A DNA stretch of 64,000 nt from Kolteria novifilia (GTDB taxonomy: Bacteria; Planctomycetota; Planctomycetia; Kolteriales; Kolteriaceae): NCBI GenBank assembly GCA_007748055.1, contig CP036279.1, positions 5,332,001 through 5,396,000 of the forward strand, written 5' to 3'. Both the position numbers and the translations under genes were made by a program. Below are positions 33,097 to 42,449 of the stretch, in pieces. The notes beneath the pieces are model-generated. The model did not search any database. It was not told the DNA's origin and saw only the letters and a list, made by a program, of their open reading frames with translations. The stretch's first letter is position 1, and each line of letters begins with the position of its first letter.

Positions 33097-34068
33097 ATGC
33101 GATACTTTCGGACCCTCGGTCTCTGGGCCCTCTTAATTGGGCAAACCACCCATCTTCTCGCCCAGGAGCCCGCAACTCCCCAAGCGGCGCCGCCACAAGA
33201 ACCGAAGGCGGGGCGCTTCGATCGTCTCGTCCAAGAGGCGGCGGAGAAAATCGATGCGATTGACTACGTATCGGCAACGATGAAGCAGATTGTTCACGTC
33301 GGTGATCAAGCCATCATCGCCGAAGGAACCTACAAGATCGGGCCCGACGGACGCGCCCTCACCGAAATGCGCGTCCCGATCGACGATCAGGTCGGAACAC
33401 GCCTGACGATCAGCAACGGCAAGATCGGCTATCGCTACAGCAAGATCTTCGAGAACGAGACCCTCGAGGAGTTCCAGATGGGGAAAATCCTCCCCCTGCT
33501 CGAACAAAAACAGATTCCCCCGATGATCCGTCGCCAGTTCGATTTGCGCATTCCCTCGGTCCATCCGGGAGACATGCTGCGGGGCTATCTCGACACGATC
33601 AAGTTCGATGAACTCAAGGAAGAGTCGTTCGGCGGCGATCCGCCACGCGACGTGAAGGTCGTCGAAGGCCAATGGCGGCGCGAGGCCATCTCCGCGGTCA
33701 CCCAAAATCCCAACGCCAAGGCGATCGAGGACATCAAGGGAACCATCCCCCAGCACGTCCGGCTCTTCCTGGACGCCAAGACGAGCTGGCCGCTACGGGT
33801 CGAACTCTTCCGGCGTGACGATCGGGGGGAATTCAAACCCCTCTACGAACTCGAGTACCAGCACGTGGTCATCGGAGAGGAGATTCCCGATGAGGAATTT
33901 CAGTTCACGCCGCCAGAAAAGCTCGTCGCCCAGGACATGACGCCCATCATCGTCAGCCAACTCGAGGCGCTGCCGAACAAGAATCAAGCGCAGGCCATTC
34001 CCACACCGGGCCCCTCGCCAAGCTCCGTCTCCGCGCCCATCGAGGCTCCGGCTCCGAAGTCCCCATGA
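33097..34068 (+). CDS. LolA-like secreted protein (outer-membrane lipoprotein-sorting-like)
   Basis: A 323-aa protein with signal peptide (TLGLWALLIGQTTHLLAQ) and GAGGAAA about 9 nt upstream of the ATG. The body (SATMKQIVHVGDQAIIAEGTYKIGPDGRALTEM...FLDAKTSWPLRVELFRRDDRGEFKPLYELEYQHV...DEEFQFTPPE) is a half-barrel of the LolA/LppX type used for carrying lipids or lipoproteins. Planctomycetes have many divergent versions with unknown cargo. A Pro/Ser/Ala tail follows. It is divergent from the minus-strand lipoprotein gene. Confidence 0.75.
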   Translation: MRYFRTLGLWALLIGQTTHLLAQEPATPQAAPPQEPKAGRFDRLVQEAAEKIDAIDYVSATMKQIVHVGDQAIIAEGTYKIGPDGRALTEMRVPIDDQVGTRLTISNGKIGYRYSKIFENETLEEFQMGKILPLLEQKQIPPMIRRQFDLRIPSVHPGDMLRGYLDTIKFDELKEESFGGDPPRDVKVVEGQWRREAISAVTQNPNAKAIEDIKGTIPQHVRLFLDAKTSWPLRVELFRRDDRGEFKPLYELEYQHVVIGEEIPDEEFQFTPPEKLVAQDMTPIIVSQLEALPNKNQAQAIPTPGPSPSSVSAPIEAPAPKSP

Positions 34069-34117
34069 GTGGAGACGGTTGCCGGGGATCACGTCGAGAT
34101 CCACGCGAAAGGTACGT

Positions 34118-36514
34118 ATGAACGCCCGTTCCGAGGCAGCGCCGTCAGCCCGCGCGGCTGGTCGGCCCTCAACCGGATCTGACGCCCGAACGTCGTGGAT
34201 GATCGAAGCGTGCCTCTACCTCGCGGTGGTGGTCGTCGTCGGCATCGTCTTCTGGCCGATCGTGACGCAGCCATCCGAGGCCCTCTATAGCCCCTATTCG
34301 GACATCCTTTCGCAGCACTTACCTTTTCGGCACCTGCTGAGCGCGTCGGTGCGCGAACATCAACGGCTGCCCTTGTGGAACCCGACCTCCTTTGGCGGAA
34401 TGCCCCTCGTCGGCGATCCCCAAGCGGGGCTCTTCTATCCGCCCAACTGGCTGCACGCACTCCTACCGCCGGAGCACGGGGCCTCCCTCTTCGGCCCGAT
34501 CATGATGCTTCATCTTGTGATCGGCGGCTGGGGGATGCTCTTCTGGCTGAAAGGTCACCAGATCCCACGCTTCGCGCGGCTCGCCGGAGCGCTCGCGTTC
34601 GTCTTTTGCGGCAAGTGGTTCTACCACGTCGTCGTCCCCGGCCACGTCATCTTCCTTCCCTTCGTCTGGGTACCGTGGCAATGTGGCCTGATCGACCACG
34701 TCTGCTGCCGGCCATCTGGTTGGCCGACCCGGCGCTGGTCGGCACTGCTCGCGATCGCGACGGGAATGGTTCTACTCGGGGCTCACCCGCAGATCCTCTT
34801 CTATTCGCAGTTGATCGTCGCTACCTATTCTCTCTTGGCGTTGTCTCGTTTGTGGGGATCGTGGGAAGAGCTTCGGCGTTCGTTCGGCCATTTGGTTCTC
34901 GCCGCGGCGCTGGGATTGCTGCTCGGCGCGGTACAAATCATTCCCGCCTTGGATCTCGTCGTCAGCAACGCCGCGGTCCGTAGCGGAGGACTTCCCTACG
35001 ACTACGCCGCCCGACGCTCGGCCCACTTCGAGGACGCGCAGAACCTGGTCCTTCCCAGCAAGACACGCAAGACCTGGGAAGAGTCCGTCTACCTCGGTGT
35101 CGTCGCGCTCTCCTTGGCCCCCTTCGGCATCCTTTGGCCACGGCGCCGACGGAACTCGATCTTCTTTCTCTGCTGGCTACTCTTCGGGTTCTGGTACGCC
35201 CTAGGTTCCAACGGCGGCTTGCACCACTTCCTCTACGCGTACGCTCCCGGCTTCAAGCTCTTTCGCATCCCGACGCGGATGGTCCTCGTCCTTGGCATTC
35301 CGCTGGGCTACCTCGCCGCGACCGGATTCGCCGCCCTCACCGCGGACTCGTCCTACCGATGGACGAAACGCATCCTCGCATGGCTCCTATTGGGCTTGGG
35401 GGTCTGGGTATACAATCTCGCGCCGACCAAGGAATCAACGATCGCGCTAGCCCTGCTCGCTCTGCCTACTTGCATCACGCTTCCGTGGCCGAGCCGGGCG
35501 CGACTAGTCATTGAATGCATCCTGCTCGCGGCGATGGTTTCGGATGTTACCCGGTACACGCTTCCGATGGTCGACTCCCGTCCGCTCGAGGAGATCCTCG
35601 GCGAGAACCCGGTCGTGAATCGGCTCGAAGTTCCTCTGGGCGAGCAGCGTGTCCTTCCGATGAACTCGGAGCAAAAGGGCCGCTTCACCTCGCTGCCGAT
35701 CACCTACTCGAGTCCCGCCGGCATCGAAAGTATCGTCGGATTCAATCCCCTTATTCCGCGTGGCACCTTCGATTTCGTCAATCGGGGACTCTACCGCAAC
35801 GACGAACGCTGGAGCTACGGTACGGGGCTCGGCATGGTCGAGCTGAACGATCGTCGCTTCCTCGATCTCTTCAACGTTCGCTACATCGTGAGTAACCAAC
35901 CCTTGGACATTCCGGGGCTGACCCTGCGCGACGAGTGGGACGATCTGGAGATCTATCACTTCTCCTTCCGAACGAAGGGGAAGTCGCTCATGCCCAAGAC
36001 CTACCTCTACGAGAACACCGAGGCGTTGCCGCGAGCCTATTTGGTCCGTGAGGCCATGGTTGCCGAAGACCCGATCGAGGCCCTGCGGACGATCGACCCG
36101 CGCCAGACGGTCGTGGTGGATGAAGGGACCGAGACCGACTCGTTCGCGGGCGACTTCCAAGAGGTCCCACTCGAACACCATCGCGACGAGATCCTGCTCG
36201 ACGTCGACGCGGGCACGGGGGGCTATCTCGTGATCAACGAGATCTGGTATCCGGGCTGGCAGGCCTACGACAGCGGCGAGGTGATCCCGATCGAACGGGG
36301 CAACGGCATCTTCCAGATGTTGCGGCTCGGCCCCGGCGAGCACAAGATCCGGCTCCGCTACCGCCCGACCTCCTACCTTCTCGGCCGTTGGCTCACCCTG
36401 GTCGCCCTGCTGGTGACGCTCTCGCTACTCCTCTGGCCAGTGCGTGGAGACGTCACCATCGAGGAGCCCTCCCAATCAGGACGCTGGAACCGGCTGAAAG
36501 ACAAACAACCGTAG
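34118..36514 (+). CDS. YfhO-family membrane protein (GT-C-like)
   Basis: A 798-aa multi-pass membrane protein. The first segment has the family pattern YSDILSQHLPFRHLLSASVREHQRLPLWNPTSFGGMPLVGDPQAGLFYPPNWL, typical of YfhO/GT-C glycosyltransferases, with the acidic residue soon after helix 1. About 11 to 12 helices follow, then a soluble C-terminal domain (AYLVREAMV...GGYLVINEIWYPGWQAYDSGE...GPGEHKIRLRYRPTSYLLGRWL) and a last helix. YfhO of Bacillus is linked to glycosylation of teichoic acids; the substrate here is unknown. ATG 34118 has AAAGG 6 nt upstream. Confidence 0.85.
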   Translation: MNARSEAAPSARAAGRPSTGSDARTSWMIEACLYLAVVVVVGIVFWPIVTQPSEALYSPYSDILSQHLPFRHLLSASVREHQRLPLWNPTSFGGMPLVGDPQAGLFYPPNWLHALLPPEHGASLFGPIMMLHLVIGGWGMLFWLKGHQIPRFARLAGALAFVFCGKWFYHVVVPGHVIFLPFVWVPWQCGLIDHVCCRPSGWPTRRWSALLAIATGMVLLGAHPQILFYSQLIVATYSLLALSRLWGSWEELRRSFGHLVLAAALGLLLGAVQIIPALDLVVSNAAVRSGGLPYDYAARRSAHFEDAQNLVLPSKTRKTWEESVYLGVVALSLAPFGILWPRRRRNSIFFLCWLLFGFWYALGSNGGLHHFLYAYAPGFKLFRIPTRMVLVLGIPLGYLAATGFAALTADSSYRWTKRILAWLLLGLGVWVYNLAPTKESTIALALLALPTCITLPWPSRARLVIECILLAAMVSDVTRYTLPMVDSRPLEEILGENPVVNRLEVPLGEQRVLPMNSEQKGRFTSLPITYSSPAGIESIVGFNPLIPRGTFDFVNRGLYRNDERWSYGTGLGMVELNDRRFLDLFNVRYIVSNQPLDIPGLTLRDEWDDLEIYHFSFRTKGKSLMPKTYLYENTEALPRAYLVREAMVAEDPIEALRTIDPRQTVVVDEGTETDSFAGDFQEVPLEHHRDEILLDVDAGTGGYLVINEIWYPGWQAYDSGEVIPIERGNGIFQMLRLGPGEHKIRLRYRPTSYLLGRWLTLVALLVTLSLLLWPVRGDVTIEEPSQSGRWNRLKDKQP

Positions 36515-36521
36515 CCGATAG

Positions 36522-36539
36522 GTCAGGCCATTGCCTGAC
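36522..36539. repeat. Palindrome GTCAGGC-CATT-GCCTGAC
   Basis: Exact inverted copy of the palindrome at 21568-21585, placed just after the YfhO stop codon. Confidence 0.6.
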
Positions 36540-36621
36540 GCAGCGAGCCCTGGCGTTTCTCCCTTGATTCACATTGGTGGGCAACAACCCCGCCGTGCTT
36601 GGCGTCCTGAGGCTCTCCGCC

Positions 36622-37164
36622 CTACTTCTTCTTCGGTCGGAAGGCGACGAGTCGCTCCTCGTTCGTGGTGAGGTAGGGACCACCAATCAGCTCGACGCAG
36701 TAGGGAATCGCGGGAAAGACCGCGTCGAGGCACTCCCGGATCGCTTTCGGCTGTCCCGGCAAGTTGACGATCAGCGAACGACCGCGAATGCCGGCGGTCT
36801 GCCGGGAGAGGATCGCCGTCGGCACCTTCTCGAGCGAGACCTTTCGCATCAACTCGCCGAAGCCCGGCATCATCTTCTCGGACACGGCTTCCGTCGCCTC
36901 CGGCGTGACATCGCGCTGCGCCGGCCCGGTGCCGCCGGTGGTCACGATCAAGCAACATCCCTTGTCGTCCGCGAACTCGCGCAGCGTCTCTTCGATGAGA
37001 CCCCGCTCGTCGGCGATGACCACCGCCTCCGGCTCCCAGGGCGAGGAGAGTACCTCGCCCATGTATTCCTTGATTGCGGGACCGCCCCGGTCCTCGTACT
37101 CGCCGCGACTTGCTCGGTCGGAGATGGTGACGATGCCGATCCTCGCCGTTGTGCGATCGTTCAA
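36622..37164 (-). CDS. mogA: Molybdopterin adenylyltransferase MogA (MoaB/MogA family)
   Basis: Activates molybdopterin by adenylylation before molybdenum insertion. The core motifs are present: IGIVTISDRASRGEYEDRGGPAI at the N-terminus, CLIVTTGGTGPAQRDVTPEAT (the GGTG loop with the downstream Asp), and IVNLPGQPKAIRECLDAVFPAI. I choose TTG 37164, with GGAAAGG 8 nt upstream, giving 180 aa. The frame extends upstream to 37260, but that part is Pro/Gln-rich and not family-like. No other molybdenum-cofactor gene is adjacent. It is divergent from a secreted-protein gene. Confidence 0.9.
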   Translation of the reverse strand: MNDRTTARIGIVTISDRASRGEYEDRGGPAIKEYMGEVLSSPWEPEAVVIADERGLIEETLREFADDKGCCLIVTTGGTGPAQRDVTPEATEAVSEKMMPGFGELMRKVSLEKVPTAILSRQTAGIRGRSLIVNLPGQPKAIRECLDAVFPAIPYCVELIGGPYLTTNEERLVAFRPKKK

Positions 37165-37391
37165 CGAAGGCGCCTTTCCATGGATGCTCGGTTGTTGATG
37201 GAGTTGTTGTATGGGGCGCGGTGGCCCCCAACCTCCCCGAGGAACGCGATCCGGAGACACGAGGCACGCCGAAAGGATGTGTCCAAACCCCTCGCGCTCG
37301 GCTCTTTAGAAGGACATCCCGCGATCCAGGCTTGGGGCCACGCGCGGAATCAACCCGTTTGTCGACTCTTCAGCAGGTGATCGAGCTACCG

Positions 37392-39776
37392 ATGCGCATC
37401 CTTTCGTTCCTGTGCCTTTTTGGGCTTCTGACCGGATCATCCGCCGCGACCGGGGAGGAACCCCTCCAGGTGAGCGGCATCTATCCGCACCTGACGGTCT
37501 ACAACGGGCCGGACGCCAAGGGGCGCTGCAAGGGAAGCGGTGGAGAGTGCGGCATCGGCGCCGTCGTTCCCTGGGCAGGCAAACTGTGGCTCATCACCTA
37601 CTCGCCTCATTGCCCAAACGGCAGCGCCGACAAGCTCTTCACGATCGACGAGGATCTCGCACTCGAGACTCGTCCCGAAAGCGTCGGCGGAACGCCCGCC
37701 GGGCGAATGATCCATCGTGAGACCGAGCAATTGCTCATCGGGCCGTACCTTGTCGACAAGAAGGGAGACGTCCGCGTCATCGACCCGTCAGTCATGCCCG
37801 GCCGCATCACCGCGATGGCGCGGCATCTGAGCGATCCCGCCAACAAGGTCTACTACTACGACATGGAGGGGATGCTCTACGAGGCGGACGTCAACTCGCT
37901 CGACGTGAAGAAACTCTTCGACAAACCCGTCCCCGGTTGGCACGGCAAGGGGGCCTACACCGCCCAGGGCCGATTCGTCGTCGCCAACAACGGCGAGATG
38001 CACGCCGGCGGCCATTCCTACAAGACCCTCCTCGTCGGCGGCTCCCCCAAGTCCCCCGAAGAGATGGGCGTCCTGGCCGAGTGGGACGGCAAGAACTGGA
38101 AGATCGTCGAACGCAAGCAGTTCACCGACGTGACCGGTCCCGGCGGCATTGAGGGCAACCCCGACGACGAAAGCCCGCTCTGGTCGATCGGCTGGGACAA
38201 ACGCTCGGTCATCCTCAAACTACTCGACAAGGGCAAGTGGCTCACCTACCGCCTTCCCAAAGGGACCTACACCTACGACCATCGCGGTGGCTGGTACACC
38301 GAGTGGCCGCGAATTCGCGAAGTCCTGCCCGGCAAGATGCTGATGGACATGCACGGCGTCTACTACGACTTCCCCAAGACCTTCTCCGCGACGAACTCCG
38401 CCGGGATTCGTCCGCTGTCGAGCCACCTTCGTTACGTCCCGGACTTCTGCGGCTGGAACGGCCAAGTCGTCCTCGCCGCCGACGACACGTCCATGCTGCA
38501 AAACCCGATGGCCGGCAAGTCGCAATCGAACCTCTGGTTTGGCACGTGGGAAGACCTGAGCAACTTCGGTCCCCGTATCGGCCAGGGTGGCCCCTGGATC
38601 AACGATGTGGTCAAGGCCGGTGAGGCGTCCGATCCCTTCCTCATCGGTGGCTATACTCGCCGTGCGGCGCATCTCAAGCACGACGCCGAGTCGCCGGTTC
38701 GCTTTCGCTTCGCGGTCGACCGCAAGGGCAACGGAACCTGGGACGAGTTCGAGAGCGTCGAGGTTCCCGCTGGCGGGTATCGGTTCCACACCTTCCCGGA
38801 AGATCTCGATGCCGAATGGATCCGCGTGAGTGCCGACAAGAACGCCAACGCGACGGTCTTCTTTCAGTTGAGCGAGCCGGGCAAGAAGACTGATCCCTCA
38901 CTCTTCGCCTCGCTCGCCGATGTCGACGAGAGTGCTCCGTTCAACGCGGGCATCATTCGGCCCGGCGGTACCACAAAGAACTTGCAGTACGTCCAGTTCG
39001 GAGCCGACGGCAAGAACACCTACGACGCGGTCGATGAAGCCCTGACATTCCTTCGACCAAGTGATGATCGTTCGAAGCAAGTCGAGAGAATCGCCGCCCT
39101 CGAGAAGGACTTCAAGGTCGATGAAGCCTCGGTGATCGTCGAGTGGAAAGGAAAACGTTATCGCCTGCCCAAGGGCAACGCGGCCTACGACAAGTCCTTC
39201 CCCGCCGGCTGGCCAAGGGGCCAGCGGGAGTGTGTCTCCGAACGGTACCTGGCGAACTGGCACGGGACCTTCTACGAGATCCCGCGTGAGGGAGGGATTC
39301 CGAAGATCAAACCGGTGGCGAGCCACAACAAGAAGATCCAGGATTACTGCACGTGGCGCGGCCTGCTCGTGATGAGTGGCACGAAGACCGACGCGATGCC
39401 CGATGGGAACTATTTCGGCTCCACCGACGCCGGCCTTTGGTTCGGGCACATCGACGATCTGTGGAAACTCGGAAAACCGGTCGGTCACGGCGGCCCGTGG
39501 AAGGCGACCAAGGTCGACGCGGGGGATGCCTCCGATACCTACCTGATGAATGGGTACGATCGCAAGCGACTGGAACTCTCGCACGATCAAGACAAGCCCG
39601 TCACTTTCACCGCCGAGGTCAACGTCGCCCACGACGGTTGGACGACGTACGAGACGTTCACGGTTCAGCCCGGGCAAAGGCTCGAACATGCGTTTCCCGA
39701 GGCTTTCGGAGCGTACTGGATTCGCTTCACCACCGACAAGCCCTGCGAGGCGACGGTGATGTTGACCTACGAGTAG
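37392..39776 (+). CDS. Secreted protein of unknown function with internal duplication, 794 aa
   Basis: ATG 37392 begins a signal peptide (MRILSFLCLFGLLTGSSAAT). The protein looks like a beta-propeller followed by beta-sandwich modules. It contains a visible duplication: LWFGTWEDLSNFGPRIGQGGPW...SDPFLIGGYTRR and the matching LWFGHIDDLWKLGKPVGHGGPW...SDTYLMNGYDRK, each followed by a module ending AEWIRVSADKNANATVFFQL or AYWIRFTTDKPCEATVMLTY. I know no named family. AGGTGA lies 12 nt upstream, a long spacing. It is followed by a PQQ-like propeller gene on the same strand, 139 bp away. Confidence 0.8.
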   Translation: MRILSFLCLFGLLTGSSAATGEEPLQVSGIYPHLTVYNGPDAKGRCKGSGGECGIGAVVPWAGKLWLITYSPHCPNGSADKLFTIDEDLALETRPESVGGTPAGRMIHRETEQLLIGPYLVDKKGDVRVIDPSVMPGRITAMARHLSDPANKVYYYDMEGMLYEADVNSLDVKKLFDKPVPGWHGKGAYTAQGRFVVANNGEMHAGGHSYKTLLVGGSPKSPEEMGVLAEWDGKNWKIVERKQFTDVTGPGGIEGNPDDESPLWSIGWDKRSVILKLLDKGKWLTYRLPKGTYTYDHRGGWYTEWPRIREVLPGKMLMDMHGVYYDFPKTFSATNSAGIRPLSSHLRYVPDFCGWNGQVVLAADDTSMLQNPMAGKSQSNLWFGTWEDLSNFGPRIGQGGPWINDVVKAGEASDPFLIGGYTRRAAHLKHDAESPVRFRFAVDRKGNGTWDEFESVEVPAGGYRFHTFPEDLDAEWIRVSADKNANATVFFQLSEPGKKTDPSLFASLADVDESAPFNAGIIRPGGTTKNLQYVQFGADGKNTYDAVDEALTFLRPSDDRSKQVERIAALEKDFKVDEASVIVEWKGKRYRLPKGNAAYDKSFPAGWPRGQRECVSERYLANWHGTFYEIPREGGIPKIKPVASHNKKIQDYCTWRGLLVMSGTKTDAMPDGNYFGSTDAGLWFGHIDDLWKLGKPVGHGGPWKATKVDAGDASDTYLMNGYDRKRLELSHDQDKPVTFTAEVNVAHDGWTTYETFTVQPGQRLEHAFPEAFGAYWIRFTTDKPCEATVMLTYE

Positions 39777-39915
39777 GTCGCCCACGGAGGATTTGATCGT
39801 ATCTCAGATAGACGTCCTCGTGGGCAAGGCGTGCTCTTCGCTCTCGACCCTGACGCCCGCGAACCGCTAGAATGCTCTGACCTACCGACACGAAGCCTTC
39901 AGCGGACCAGGTGCC
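39777..39915. other. Spacer with long imperfect hairpin
   Basis: GCCCACGGAGGA (39780-39791) pairs with TCCTCGTGGGC (39815-39825) across a 23-nt loop. No T tract follows, so it is not a standard terminator. A hairpin with the same TGCCCACG/CGTGGGCA arms appears at 63752-63772. Confidence 0.5.
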
Positions 39916-41202
39916 ATGACACGACGTCTCTTCCTCGCGGTGGCGATCACCCCACTCCTTCTCGGACCAAACCTGTCGACCCAGGCGGCGGAGAAGAAGG
40001 AGTGGCCAAACCTCTACGGACCGACGCACGAGTCGATCTCGCCCGAAACCGATCTCCCCCTTCGGTGGTCGGTGTCTGGACCGCCAGTCGTCTGGAAGAG
40101 CGAACTCGGATCGGGCTACAGTTCGCCCGTGATCGGCGAAGGCAAGCTCATCATCTACCACCGTGTCGGCGACGAAGACATTGTCGAGTGTCGCGACCCG
40201 AAGACCGGCAAGGAACGCTGGAAGTTCTCCCACCCGACCAAGTACGTCGACCAGTACGGCTACAACAATGGCCCGCGTTCGACCCCCATCATCAGCGACG
40301 GCCGAGTCGTCACCCTCAATCCGGAAGGCAAACTCCACTGCCTTGATCTCGAGACGGGAAGGAAGATCTGGTTCCGCGACATCAACGATGACTTCGACGT
40401 GCCGCAACTCTTCTTCGGCGTCGGCGCCTCGCCGCTGCTCGAGGGGGACAAGCTCATCATCAACGCCGGCGGCAAGGAGACCGGAGCGGGCGTGGTGGCC
40501 CTCGACGCGAAGACCGGAAAGACGCTGTGGACCGCGACCGATCAAGGCGCCAGCTACGCCACGCCGATCGCCGCGACGATTCACGGTCAACGCTACGTCT
40601 TCGCCTTCACCGAGGCGGGACTGGTGGCTCTCGACCCGGCCGACGGCAAGGTCTTCTGGAGCATTCCCTTTCGGGCGAAGGTCTACGAATCGGTCAACGC
40701 CTCCACACCGGTGGTGGTCGATGACTACGTCTTCATCTCGGCGAGCTACAACACCGGAGCGCTTTGCGTGCGCGTCAAGGAGGATCGCACCTTCGAGGAA
40801 GTGTGGCGCGATCGGCGAGCGATGGAGAGTCATTTCTCCAACATCCAGGCGGTCGACGGCAAGCTCTATGGCTTCTCCGGCCGCCACGAGGGAAGCTGCG
40901 ACTTCCGCTGCGTCGACCTCAAGACGGGTGACGTTCATTGGAAGTGGCCGACGGTGCTGGGCCGCGGATCGTCGGTCCGGCTGGGCGATCGGTTTTTGCT
41001 CTGGGGGGAGCGGGGGAATCTCGTCACCGTCCCGATCACGCCGACCGGTCCCGTCGAACCGGTCGCGGCCTCGCGCGGGTTGATGCAGTATCCCTGTTGG
41101 ACGCCGCCCACGATTGTCGACGGCAAGCTCTACCTGCGAAACGAGAAGGAGGTCATCTGCTTCGATCTCGCCGCGAAACCGACCCTCGACGAGAAGAAGT
41201 AG
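39916..41202 (+). CDS. Secreted PQQ-binding-like beta-propeller protein
   Basis: A 428-aa protein with signal peptide (LFLAVAITPLLLGPNLSTQA) and eight-bladed WD-like PQQ repeats: GTGxxxWxx-type pieces such as LDLETGRKIWFRDI, LDAKTGKTLWTATD, LDPADGKVFWSIPF and VDLKTGDVHWKWPT. This is the BamB/quinoprotein-like propeller. Without a catalytic heme domain or the dehydrogenase-specific Asp/Glu set I would not call it a dehydrogenase. Planctomycetes carry many of these as outer-membrane or periplasmic scaffolds. AGGTG lies just upstream of the ATG. Confidence 0.88.
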   Translation: MTRRLFLAVAITPLLLGPNLSTQAAEKKEWPNLYGPTHESISPETDLPLRWSVSGPPVVWKSELGSGYSSPVIGEGKLIIYHRVGDEDIVECRDPKTGKERWKFSHPTKYVDQYGYNNGPRSTPIISDGRVVTLNPEGKLHCLDLETGRKIWFRDINDDFDVPQLFFGVGASPLLEGDKLIINAGGKETGAGVVALDAKTGKTLWTATDQGASYATPIAATIHGQRYVFAFTEAGLVALDPADGKVFWSIPFRAKVYESVNASTPVVVDDYVFISASYNTGALCVRVKEDRTFEEVWRDRRAMESHFSNIQAVDGKLYGFSGRHEGSCDFRCVDLKTGDVHWKWPTVLGRGSSVRLGDRFLLWGERGNLVTVPITPTGPVEPVAASRGLMQYPCWTPPTIVDGKLYLRNEKEVICFDLAAKPTLDEKK

Positions 41203-41236
41203 CTCTCTCAACCGCCGACAACCAAGTCGGCGCCGA

Positions 41237-42196
41237 TCAGAACTGTTCGATCTTGAGGGGGTTGGCTTCGAGAAACTTGATTGCTTCCTCGCGAGTGAAG
41301 ACGCCGTCGGTCGCTCCGGCGGCGCGAACGGCGCTGCCCCCTAGGGCGGTGCCATAGCGGAGACATTCCTCCGGCCCACCCCCTTGAAGCAATCCGTAGA
41401 TGAAGCCGGCGTCGAAGGCATCGCCGCTGCCGACGCCATCGACCACATCGAACGAGAAGCAGTCGCTACGCCAACGGCCGTTGTCGGTCAGGAGGATCGA
41501 ACCCTCGGAGCCCTGGGTGATGACGACGCAGCCGGCGCCCGCTTCGCGAAAGGCATGGGCTTGCTCGAGCGGGTCCTCGATCCCGGTGATGAACTTCCCC
41601 TCATCGTGATTGGGAAGAAAGACATCGGTCGACGGAAGCAGTTCCTTGAGAGCACCGAAGTAGTCTCCCGGCCCTGGGGTAACGACATCTAGTACCGTCA
41701 CGGCGCCGGCGTTGCGGGCGGTCTCGAAGACCTTGGCTAGCTCGCCCGCCAGGAGGGAGCTGCTCAGGAAAAACCCGCCAACGTAGAGGATCTTCGAACG
41801 ACAGATTTTCTCGATCGGCATGCGCGCGGCCGTGAAGCAGTCGCTTGCCCCACGGTGATGGATAAACGATCGATCCCGCCCCTTGACGCTGATGACGAGC
41901 GACTGACTTGTCAGGACATTCTCGACACAGATTAAATCGTCGACCCCGACGCCGGCCTCGCGAAGAAACTCGCTGGCGAAGCGCCCTGGCGCATCGTCGC
42001 CGATGCAGCCGGAGACGTCGGTCGCCACGCCCATCCTCGCAAGGCCGACCGAGACATTGCTCGCACAACCGCCCAACGTTAGATAGCAGCCATCGGTGAG
42101 CAGCAGAACTCCAGGATCGGGAAGCTGATCAATGGGGGCCGTGACGTGATCGACAACGACGATGCCCGCACAAACGACATCGACGGCTTGGCTCAT
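41237..42196 (-). CDS. PfkB-family carbohydrate kinase
   Basis: A 319-aa ribokinase-like kinase transferring phosphate from ATP to a sugar or nucleoside. Signature 1 is GGCASNVSVGLARMG near residue 45, and signature 2 is DVVDGVGSGDAFDAGFIYGLLQG near residue 255, with the catalytic Asp in GSGDAF. ATG 42196 has GGAGAGAGG about 7 nt upstream; an earlier in-frame start at 42214 is less likely. The substrate is not evident; fructose, ribose and adenosine kinases all fit the motifs. No sugar-uptake genes are adjacent. Confidence 0.9.
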   Translation of the reverse strand: MSQAVDVVCAGIVVVDHVTAPIDQLPDPGVLLLTDGCYLTLGGCASNVSVGLARMGVATDVSGCIGDDAPGRFASEFLREAGVGVDDLICVENVLTSQSLVISVKGRDRSFIHHRGASDCFTAARMPIEKICRSKILYVGGFFLSSSLLAGELAKVFETARNAGAVTVLDVVTPGPGDYFGALKELLPSTDVFLPNHDEGKFITGIEDPLEQAHAFREAGAGCVVITQGSEGSILLTDNGRWRSDCFSFDVVDGVGSGDAFDAGFIYGLLQGGGPEECLRYGTALGGSAVRAAGATDGVFTREEAIKFLEANPLKIEQF

Positions 42197-42449
42197 GGGA
42201 CTACCTCTCTCCAAGGTTCACAAAGTCGGGTGAGTGGTTACCTATTCGTTAAGGTCGGCGACGGCATTGAGGAAATATCGAAAATCTTCACTTCGTCGGT
42301 AGAAGTCACGATTGTAGAATGAGGCCGGCTCGATTAGGCTAGCTCATGCGCCATCGGCACGTCCTCGCGGGAGCGGTCGCGTGCGACCGTCACGAGCGAG
42401 TCATCGTGTCAACCAACGAAGACCAGCAGAGTCTACACGATCCAGATTC

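Noticed and set aside
39727-41211. 494-residue minus-strand frame opposite the PQQ-like propeller gene
   Set aside because: Antisense shadow; the plus strand encodes clear propeller repeats and a signal peptide.
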